DNA from: Lachnospiraceae bacterium
GTDB taxonomy: Bacteria; Bacillota_A; Clostridia; Lachnospirales; Lachnospiraceae
Assembly (NCBI GenBank): GCA_009911175.1
Contig: QXWX01000189.1
Span: forward strand, 1 to 5,708
Direction: 5' to 3'
DNA: 5,708 bases
The notes below the pieces were generated by a model. It had not been told where the DNA came from, searched no databases, and worked only from the letters and a program-made list of their open reading frames with translations. The position numbers and the translations under genes are program-made. Numbering within the stretch: the first letter of the stretch is position 1; each line of letters begins with the position of its first letter. Positions 1-4,721 of the stretch are shown here, piece by piece.

Positions 1-18
1 CAGTAATAGGAACTACAT

Positions 19-54
19 ACCAGTTACCATCAAGGCTTGCCGTTGGTAACTGGT
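19..54. repeat. Inverted repeat, 11-bp perfect arms
   Basis: ACCAGTTACCA at 19-29 is the exact reverse complement of TGGTAACTGGT at 44-54, leaving a 14-base loop. No T-run follows, so it does not look like an intrinsic terminator. It overlaps the presumed remnant gene. It could be a recombinase or regulator binding site, or the end of a mobile element; nothing visible decides between these. Confidence 0.5.
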
Positions 55-59
55 GATAA

Positions 60-224
60 TTCTTATCAGGTGATAATTACGGAGATACCGCCGAAATCAT
101 TGAGGACTGCTTAGACGATCTCCAGCCGTTTATTGATGAAGTAATCCCAAAGGAGGAAAGTGAAAGCGGTACAGATTTTTCAGAAGATAATTATATAGAA
201 CAAATCAGTGAATTTCTTGCATGA
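60..224 (+). pseudogene. 3' remnant of an unrecognised acidic protein gene
   Basis: The frame is open from base 60 to a TGA at 222-224 and encodes 54 acidic residues (GDNYGDTAEIIEDC near the start, ending EQISEFLA). It contains no ATG, GTG or TTG start, and an in-frame TAA lies at 57-59, so it cannot be an intact gene as read. A 10-base word GGTGATAATT occurs at 52-61 and again at 69-78, 17 bases apart. Removing 17 bases would join the upstream frame (GLPLVTGDN) smoothly to YGDTAEII, so a frameshifting insertion is a reasonable guess. I do not recognise the family. It may equally be non-coding sequence with a chance open frame. Confidence 0.3.
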
Positions 225-264
225 AACTAAGATAGTGGCATAACTGAATGGCATAAAAAGATAT

Positions 265-309
265 AAAAAAGTACAGAACAAAAGTTCGATTTTGGTCTGT
301 ACTTTTTTT
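265..309 (+). terminator. Intrinsic terminator after the 60-224 remnant
   Basis: GTACAGA at 271-277 pairs with TCTGTAC at 296-302. After one mismatch the inner stem continues as CAAAA (279-283) with TTTTG (290-294), closing on a six-base loop. The upstream A-run (265-270) also pairs with the downstream T-run (303-309), so the structure could terminate transcription from either side. It separates the left remnant from the uvrB-fragment region. Confidence 0.85.
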
Positions 310-317
310 GACTTATG

Positions 318-326
318 TGTTATAAT
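318..326 (+). promoter_or_regulatory. Candidate extended -10 promoter upstream of the uvrB fragment
   Basis: TGTTATAAT is a perfect extended -10 element (TGn plus TATAAT) just after the terminator. TTGACT at 308-313 is too close (7 bases) to serve as its -35, and no good -35 exists at 17 bases, so the call rests on the extended -10 alone. Transcription would run through the repeat-rich leader towards the uvrB fragment. Confidence 0.35.
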
Positions 327-402
327 GAAAAACCAAATGACTGGATAATACTATCTGTACTGGCTGGTGTTATTCAGTGTTGTTACGTTTCAAAAATACG
401 GT

Positions 403-531
403 TTTGTGACCTGCATTCGTGTAATTGCTATTTTAACGCTTATTCGCCAGCTTTGCAAGCCCAAATTACACGAATCGAAAATCAAATTACACGAATTTCG
501 GGCGAATAAGCAAACTTTTTTCGGTCACAAA
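403..531. repeat. Mosaic of short words in inverted and direct copies
   Basis: Three words recur here. TTTGTGACC (403-411) has its exact reverse complement GGTCACAAA at 523-531. CTTATTCGCC (439-448) has its exact reverse complement GGCGAATAAG at 501-510. ATTCGTGTAATT (415-426) has reverse-complement copies AATTACACGAAT at 464-475 and 485-496, which are themselves a 21-base direct repeat. The arms cross rather than nest, so alternative hairpins are possible but not one simple stem. Short open frames run through here, but the repeated words lie in both strands and frames, so I do not call a gene. The remainder of 310-545 shows nothing beyond the promoter candidate and the uvrB ribosome binding site. 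Confidence 0.75.
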
Positions 532-545
532 TTGGAGGTTTTCAT

Positions 546-818
546 ATGCCAGAGTTCAAATTACAAGCCCCCTACAAGCCCACAGGAGACCAGCCGCAGG
601 CCATCGCCGAGCTGGTCAAAGGCTTCAAGGAGGGCAACCAATTCCAGACTTTACTAGGTGTTACGGGTTCCGGCAAGACATTTACGATGGCGAATGTCAT
701 TCAGGAATTGCAGAAGCCGACGCTGGTCATCGCCCACAACAAGACGCTTGCGGCGCAGCTCTACGGAGAATTCAAGGAGATGTTCCCGGAGAATGCAGTA
801 GAGTATTTTGTCTCCTAA
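546..818 (+). pseudogene. uvrB: UvrB N-terminal fragment (excinuclease ABC subunit B), truncated
   Basis: The 90 residues match the start of UvrB, the helicase-like damage-verification subunit of the UvrABC nucleotide excision repair complex. Visible landmarks are the Q-motif-like [11 protein letters not shown] (10-20), Walker A GVTGSGKT (38-45), and [19 protein letters not shown] (63-81), a hallmark UvrB stretch. A good ribosome binding site GGAGG (534-538) sits 7 bases before the ATG. Intact UvrB is about 660 residues and continues after YFVS with a YYDYYQPEAY-type segment. Here the sequence departs from uvrB at about 815-818 and a TAA follows at once. All later helicase motifs, the beta-hairpin and the UvrA/UvrC-binding regions are missing, so the product cannot act in repair. 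Its base composition is richer in G+C than the surrounding DNA, as expected for a captured piece of a chromosomal gene. Confidence 0.93.
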
Positions 819-845
819 TTTGGGGACAGGGTGAAAACTGCATTA

Positions 846-915
846 TTTCGTGTTATTTGGTGCTGATTGTACCGTATTTTGTGGACAAAATAGGGGATTA
901 TGGACGAAATAACAC
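846..915. repeat. Inverted repeats downstream of the uvrB breakpoint
   Basis: GTGTTATTT at 850-858 is the reverse complement of AAATAACAC at 907-915. Between them lies a compact palindrome, TATTTTGT (875-882), GG, ACAAAATA (885-892). The 846-860 stretch (TTTCGTGTTATTTGG) differs at two positions from the reverse complement of bases 461-475, so it looks like a diverged copy of the upstream word. The word GTATTTTGT also occurs at 803-811, just before the uvrB break, and at 874-882. No gene is visible in 819-1046. Confidence 0.5.
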
Positions 916-932
916 TAGACGGATGGGTGGAG

Positions 933-955
933 TTTGTGACCTGGATTCGTGTAAT
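933..955 (+). repeat. Direct-repeat copy of the 403-425 word pair
   Basis: Bases 933-955 match 403-425 at 22 of 23 positions (TTTGTGACCTG, one mismatch, then ATTCGTGTAAT). The two copies are in the same orientation and bracket the uvrB fragment, 530 bases apart. They could be the ends of a duplicated or inserted segment, or members of a dispersed intergenic repeat family. Confidence 0.75.
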
Positions 956-989
956 GGACGGGATAGCACAAAATTATGATGCGAGGATA

Positions 990-1018
990 TAGACTAGTAT
1001 AATAAATTTTGTTAAAAT
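990..1018 (+). promoter_or_regulatory. Probable promoter of the ABC-3C operon
   Basis: TAGACT (990-995, four of six matches to TTGACA) and TAAAAT (1013-1018, five of six) are spaced 17 bases apart. Transcription would start near 1025, giving a short leader before the AGGAGG at 1032-1037. A perfect TATAAT also exists at 998-1003 but has only a weak upstream partner (TTATGA, 974-979, 18-base spacer). Either could be used. ATTTT (1006-1010) and AAAAT (1014-1018) form a small inverted repeat over the -10 region, too short to call an operator. Confidence 0.45.
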
Positions 1019-1046
1019 AGTAATGGAACTTAGGAGGAGAAAGAAA

Positions 1047-1265
1047 ATGGATTGGACATTGATATTTACTGCGATAGGGGCCGTGGCTACAGTTATTTCA
1101 ACGATTATAGCAGTAAGAGCGAAAAACGAATCGAAAAGGATATTGGAACAAATAAAAGAAGAACATAGTAGAAATATTGAAAATAAAGGAAATATGCGGG
1201 TTTCAAATAGTGGGAATAATTCCGGTATTTTAATTGGAAATAATTCGGGAGACATTCATAAATGA
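1047..1265 (+). CDS. Small single-pass membrane protein, putative ABC-3C effector
   Basis: This 72-residue protein has a hydrophobic helix at residues 4-23 (LIFTAIGAVATVISTIIAV), then a charged, probably helical stretch (24-47), then a C-terminal Asn/Gly segment (53-70, SNSGNNSGILIGNNSGDI). The positive residues just after the helix predict an outward N terminus with the tail in the cytoplasm. An in-frame ATG exists at 1023, but AGGAGG at 1032-1037 is nine bases before the ATG at 1047, which I therefore prefer. The stop overlaps the next start as ATGA. I know of no named family for it. Position, size and the motif shared with the next protein suggest a membrane-acting effector or anchor recruited by the adaptor. 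A plain membrane anchor with no toxicity is the main alternative. Confidence 0.75.
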   Translation: MDWTLIFTAIGAVATVISTIIAVRAKNESKRILEQIKEEHSRNIENKGNMRVSNSGNNSGILIGNNSGDIHK

Positions 1266-1852
1266 CAAGAAATGATTACAAAATAGATAATAGTGGAAGC
1301 AATCAAGGATTGATTGTAGGAGAGAACAAAGGAAATATCGAAGTTTCAATTAAAAATGCTGTGAGAATTCCTTCGTTAATCTCAGCTGTAGTAAAATCAT
1401 TGGGAGAAGTATGTTCAAGTGACGATATAGAAAGCACATTTGATTCGAAAGAGTTTAAACCAGATGAAAAGATAGAATATAATCATGTGATTAAGTATAA
1501 GGATATAATAAGATATTTTTCTGCGTATTATTCTATCTGTGAAGGGTACTTAAACGCTTATGATGATTCCAACATGAGAGGAAAAGCAAAAATACTGAAT
1601 TGTGTCTATTCATGGTATATGAAGGAAAGAGGAACTATTTTGCTAGAAAACAAAGATTCTGGTAAAGAAGATATTGATATAATAAGACAAAATTCAGATA
1701 AGATAATAGACATGGTACAGGACAAAATATTTGAGACCGTAAAAGCTGCGGATGAAATAGATATTATGTACATAGAGGATATGGAATTAGGAGTGACATG
1801 TTTTACATGTTATTGTTTTATGGAGTGCAAAATATTGGAGAAACCATTATGA
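1262..1852 (+). CDS. ABC-3C component with C-terminal-domain-like region and N-terminal Asn/Gly motif
   Basis: This 196-residue protein begins with a 20-residue Asn/Gly motif (9-26, DNSGSNQGLIVGENKGNI), the counterpart of the tail of the preceding membrane protein. The rest looks like the C-terminal domain found on effector proteins of ABC-three-component systems. Features resembling that domain are KIEYNHVIKYKDII, KAKILNCVYSWYMK, SDKIIDMVQDKIF, and a final hydrophobic helix ending ECKILEKP. In those systems the domain is normally fused to an effector such as a nuclease or protease. Here no enzymatic domain is visible, only the short motif, so I infer an adaptor joining the ATPase and middle component to a separate effector. 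It starts within the ATGA overlap, with GGGAGA at 1247-1252 as ribosome binding site, and ends in another ATGA overlap. The domain match is from memory of the family, not from a search. Confidence 0.75.
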   Translation: MTRNDYKIDNSGSNQGLIVGENKGNIEVSIKNAVRIPSLISAVVKSLGEVCSSDDIESTFDSKEFKPDEKIEYNHVIKYKDIIRYFSAYYSICEGYLNAYDDSNMRGKAKILNCVYSWYMKERGTILLENKDSGKEDIDIIRQNSDKIIDMVQDKIFETVKAADEIDIMYIEDMELGVTCFTCYCFMECKILEKPL

Positions 1853-2112
1853 TTGTGAATGTTGAACGTGAACCGAATAGGTCTTTATATTATTTAGGTG
1901 GAATTCTATTAACTATTTTAGAACAAAGAAAAGTTATATCTATAGAAGAAATTTTATTAGAGGTTCAACAACAAATCAATGAGAAGATTCATGTAGATTT
2001 TATTTATTATGCTTTAGATTGGCTTTTTATACTGTCACTTATAAAAATAAAGGAAGGAAAGGTGTATTATGAAAATAAAAAAGTTAATAGTACGCAAAAC
2101 ACAGCCTTCTGA
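1849..2112 (+). CDS. ABC-3C middle component, MC6-like
   Basis: This 87-residue protein lies between the adaptor and the ATPase, the usual place of a middle component. Its opening (MIVNVEREPNRSLYYLGGIL) and its compact helical body with a terminal KVYYENK strand resemble ABC-3C middle component 6. Those proteins look like small winged-helix-type domains thought to bridge the ABC ATPase and the effector-bearing component. The frame is open upstream to an ATG at 1798, but the ATG at 1849 is preferred: it has TTGGAG at 1835-1840, forms an ATGA overlap with the previous stop, and yields the family-like N terminus. The 3' end overlaps the ATPase gene by 44 bases. No catalytic motif is visible. The MC6 label is a recognition call; the middle-component role is better supported by context. 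Confidence 0.8.
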   Translation: MIVNVEREPNRSLYYLGGILLTILEQRKVISIEEILLEVQQQINEKIHVDFIYYALDWLFILSLIKIKEGKVYYENKKVNSTQNTAF

Positions 2113-3775
2113 AGATATTATTAGAGACATAACATTTAATTTAAAAGGACTTAATTTGATTGTAGATAATACACCTGAAGATCTTATTGAAAGTGGCAAT
2201 AGTGTTGGTAAATCTACAGCAATAAAGATAATTGATTTGTGTTTAGGGGCAAAATCAGTTAGAGAGCTTTATTATGATTCAGATACAAGAAGTGATAATA
2301 AAGATGTGAAAGATTTTTTGAGTGAATATAAAGTTCAGGCCGAGTTGATTTTGGTAGACCAAAAAGGGAAACTATATTCAATTAAAAGGGATTTATATCC
2401 TAGAGGAAACAAGTATATTTTAGATGAGAGTTATAATCAACAGGAGTTTTGGAATGAGTTAAAGAGATTATTATTTAATTTAAGTGAGCCAAATCCGACA
2501 TTTAGGCAGTTGATACCAAAATTTGTAAGATTGGAAAATACGGCGGAAGATAAGATGATAAAATATCTGCCGATAATGACTACATCGGATGACTATGATG
2601 CGATTTATTGTTTCTTGTTTCAGATATATACCGAAAAGTTGATTAGCAAAAAGAATGAACTTGCAGGAAGAATAGCCGAGTGCCAAAAAACAATTCAAGC
2701 ATTAGAAAAAAGTAAAAGTATAACATCATTAAGTCTTTTGAAACAGTCGCTTGAGATTATTGATTCGGATCTGGCAGATTTATATAAAAAAAGACAGCAG
2801 TTATCTTATATGGATTCTTATAGAGACGAATTAGATACAAAACGAAAGCTAACAGTACGCATCAACGATTTACAAGAAAAAATGCAGTTAGTGGATTTTG
2901 AGATAGAGAATATAAATAAGAGTATTGAAAATCTTTCTAAAGAGAAAAGGGATATTGATTTTGGTACGTTAAAAGTAATTTATACGGAAGCTCAAAGTTA
3001 TATGCCTGATTTGCAAAAGAGTTTTGAAGAAATGGTAAATTTCCATAATTCAATGATACAAAATAGGATTGACTTTATTAAAGGGCAGTTATATACAAAA
3101 CAGGAATTATTAGAACAATATTCGAAACAGTTATCCGAAATTTTAAAGGAGAAAGAAAAAATAACCATAGAAGTTTTGGATGAAGGATTGCTGGATGAAC
3201 TGAATATGCTTAATCGGAAGATTGAAGAGTTATCGTTGAAAAAGGGAGAGATACAACAGTCTATTCATTTGTTGGAAGAACAGGAGCAGATACGTCAAAA
3301 TCTTAATAGAGAGCTTTCTGATATTGAAAAACAAATGAATAATGAAAAAATAGAAGATAAGATTAAGACATTCAATCAAATATTTTCTGACTATTGTCAA
3401 AGACTTTATGGAGAAAAATATTTGTTGGCTTATAATGAAAATTGGAAGGAGGAAAAAAAGTTTCCTATTAGTATTGCGTCGCTTGGAGGAAAAGTTGGAA
3501 CAGGAAAGAAAAAAGCAGTTATCGTTGCATATGATTTAGCTTATATGCAATATAGTATAGAACTGGGAATGAATGTTCCACAATTTGTTATTCATGATAA
3601 AATGGAAAATACACATATAAACCAGCTAAAAACAATTTTTGAGATTTGTGAAGGGATTAAAGGACAGTATATTATCCCAATATTGCGGGAACGTATTGAT
3701 AAAGTGGAGCAGAAATATATTGAAAAAGCAAAAATATTAGAATTAAGTTCCTCTGATAAGTTTTTTGGGATTTAA
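2069..3775 (+). CDS. ABC-3C Rad50/SMC-like ABC ATPase with DUF2326-type C terminus
   Basis: This 568-residue protein has split ATPase halves separated by a long coiled coil, as in Rad50, SMC and RecN. Walker A is GNSVGKST at residues 43-50. A charged, heptad-rich region runs from about 188 to 435. The C-terminal part (about 430-558) matches the DUF2326 pattern: GGKVGTGKKKAVIVAYDLAY (473-492) stands where an ABC signature would be, FVIHD (506-510) is the Walker B strand, and HINQLKTIFEI and QYIIPILRERI follow. The classical LSGGQ is absent, and His-Asp replaces the usual Asp-Glu at Walker B; I recall this as normal for DUF2326 proteins. In ABC-3C systems the ATPase is taken to be the sensor or switch, probably acting on nucleic acid. 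A ribosome binding site (AGGAAGGAAAGG, 2051-2062) lies within the middle-component gene, and the 44-base overlap implies coupled translation. Confidence 0.92.
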   Translation: MKIKKLIVRKTQPSEDIIRDITFNLKGLNLIVDNTPEDLIESGNSVGKSTAIKIIDLCLGAKSVRELYYDSDTRSDNKDVKDFLSEYKVQAELILVDQKGKLYSIKRDLYPRGNKYILDESYNQQEFWNELKRLLFNLSEPNPTFRQLIPKFVRLENTAEDKMIKYLPIMTTSDDYDAIYCFLFQIYTEKLISKKNELAGRIAECQKTIQALEKSKSITSLSLLKQSLEIIDSDLADLYKKRQQLSYMDSYRDELDTKRKLTVRINDLQEKMQLVDFEIENINKSIENLSKEKRDIDFGTLKVIYTEAQSYMPDLQKSFEEMVNFHNSMIQNRIDFIKGQLYTKQELLEQYSKQLSEILKEKEKITIEVLDEGLLDELNMLNRKIEELSLKKGEIQQSIHLLEEQEQIRQNLNRELSDIEKQMNNEKIEDKIKTFNQIFSDYCQRLYGEKYLLAYNENWKEEKKFPISIASLGGKVGTGKKKAVIVAYDLAYMQYSIELGMNVPQFVIHDKMENTHINQLKTIFEICEGIKGQYIIPILRERIDKVEQKYIEKAKILELSSSDKFFGI

Positions 3776-3782
3776 ATGACAG

Positions 3783-3820
3783 CCGATTGATTTTCAAAAC
3801 GAGAATCAGTCGGTTTTTTT
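3783..3820 (+). terminator. Intrinsic terminator closing the ABC-3C operon
   Basis: CCGATTGATTTTC (3783-3795) pairs with GAGAATCAGTCGG when read as bases 3801-3813, giving a 13-bp stem with two G-U pairs. The loop is AAAAC, and seven T residues follow (3814-3820). It begins eight bases after the ATPase stop codon and separates the A+T-rich cargo operon from parA. Confidence 0.92.
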
Positions 3821-3838
3821 ATTGCCCAAAACCCATAC

Positions 3839-3869
3839 ATAGCCATTCTGCTTTATACAGAGTGGCTAT
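3839..3869. promoter_or_regulatory. Hairpin in the parA leader: attenuator or operator candidate
   Basis: ATAGCCATTCTG (3839-3850) pairs with CAGAGTGGCTAT (3858-3869) over 12 bp with one G-T pair, leaving a seven-base loop. TTAAATTTTT follows (3870-3878 and neighbours), so it could terminate weakly. Alternatively it could be a binding site for the ParA or ParB encoded next to it, since many partition operons are autoregulated upstream of parA. I see no convincing -35/-10 pair between 3821 and 3880. Confidence 0.55.
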
Positions 3870-3896
3870 TAAATTTTTCAGGAAAGGAGGTAAACC

Positions 3897-4721
3897 GTGA
3901 TGTCTAAATGTAAGGTAATCGCCCTTGCAAACCAGAAAGGCGGAACGGGCAAGACCACGACTGCCGTAAACTTAGGGATAGGGCTTGCAAACGAGGGAAA
4001 GAGAGTGCTGCTTGTGGACGCCGATCCGCAGGGGGATTTGACAACCTCTTTGGGTTGGGCAGACCAGGACAATCTTTCTGTCACGCTGTCAACGCAGATG
4101 GAAAAGATTATCCGTGACGAACTGATGGAAGCGGGCGAAGGGATTTTACACCATGACGAGGGTGTAGACCTGATTCCGGCGAATATCGAGCTGTCAGGCA
4201 TGGAAATCATGCTTGTAAACGCCATGAGCAGGGAGTTCACCATGAAATCCTATCTTAGCGGGTTGAAAAAGGATTATGACTATATCCTGATTGACTGTAT
4301 GCCGAGTCTGGGTATGCTCACCATCAATGCGCTTGCGGCGGCGGACAGCGTGATTGTTCCGGTGCAGGCGCACTATCTGCCCTTAAAGGGAATGACACAG
4401 CTTATGAAAACCATAGGAAAGGTACAGCGGCAGATTAACCCCGGACTAAAGGTAGATGGCGTGTTATTGACGCTGGCAGATATGCGGACAAACCTTGCCC
4501 GCGCCACAGCCGACAATCTAAGGCAGAATTATGGGAGGGTAATCAAAGTGTACCAGACGGTCATCCCCGTTGCGGTGAAAGCGGCGGAAACCAGCGCCGC
4601 AGGGCAGAGCATTTACAGCTATGACAAGAACGGTGCGGCGGCAAAGGCGTATGGAGCATTTACGAGGGAGGTGATACGCAGTGGCGAAAGAGATAAAAAT
4701 GCCGCTTCCCTCAGCCGCTGA
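3897..4721 (+). CDS. parA: ParA/Soj-family partition ATPase
   Basis: This 274-residue protein is a deviant-Walker ATPase of the ParA/MinD group, which positions DNA by ATP-dependent, non-specific nucleoid binding and is stimulated by its ParB partner. The deviant Walker A is KGGTGKTTT (14-22), Walker A' is DADPQG (41-46), and Walker B is YILIDCMPSLG (129-139). The PVQAHYLPLKGM stretch is typical of the family. The length fits small ParA proteins without an N-terminal helix-turn-helix. GTG at 3897 and ATG at 3900 are both possible starts behind AAAGGAGG (3883-3890), six and nine bases away. The 3' end overlaps parB by 41 bases, so the two are co-translated. Its composition is richer in G+C than the operon upstream, so it probably belongs to the backbone of the mobile element. 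Such pairs usually stabilise plasmids or excised conjugative elements. Confidence 0.95.
   Translation: MMSKCKVIALANQKGGTGKTTTAVNLGIGLANEGKRVLLVDADPQGDLTTSLGWADQDNLSVTLSTQMEKIIRDELMEAGEGILHHDEGVDLIPANIELSGMEIMLVNAMSREFTMKSYLSGLKKDYDYILIDCMPSLGMLTINALAAADSVIVPVQAHYLPLKGMTQLMKTIGKVQRQINPGLKVDGVLLTLADMRTNLARATADNLRQNYGRVIKVYQTVIPVAVKAAETSAAGQSIYSYDKNGAAAKAYGAFTREVIRSGERDKNAASLSR

Noticed and set aside
308..326. TTGACT/TATAAT as a full sigma-A promoter
   Set aside because: The spacer is only 7 bases; only the extended -10 reading remains possible.
403..531. CRISPR array
   Set aside because: The repeats are short, in mixed orientation and irregularly spaced, with no unique spacers of constant length and no cas genes.
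315..657. Two overlapping open frames of 64 and 96 codons upstream of and into uvrB
   Set aside because: They run through repeated words in both orientations, overlap each other and the uvrB start, and have no ribosome binding site; the repeats explain them better than coding.
1023..1046. Upstream ATG start for the small membrane protein
   Set aside because: The AGGAGG at 1032-1037 lies downstream of this ATG and fits the ATG at 1047; the extra residues would be charged and directly precede the membrane helix.
974..1255. Minus-strand frame opposite the small membrane protein
   Set aside because: It mirrors the plus-strand gene, is hydrophobic because of reverse-complement codon bias, and lacks a start signal.
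1798..1848. Upstream ATG extension of the middle component
   Set aside because: No ribosome binding site at a suitable distance; the ATG at 1849 has one and makes an ATGA overlap with the previous gene.
3878..4243. Minus-strand frame of 121 codons over parA
   Set aside because: It lies wholly against a clear ParA coding sequence; Ser/Pro-rich translation is typical of a shadow frame.
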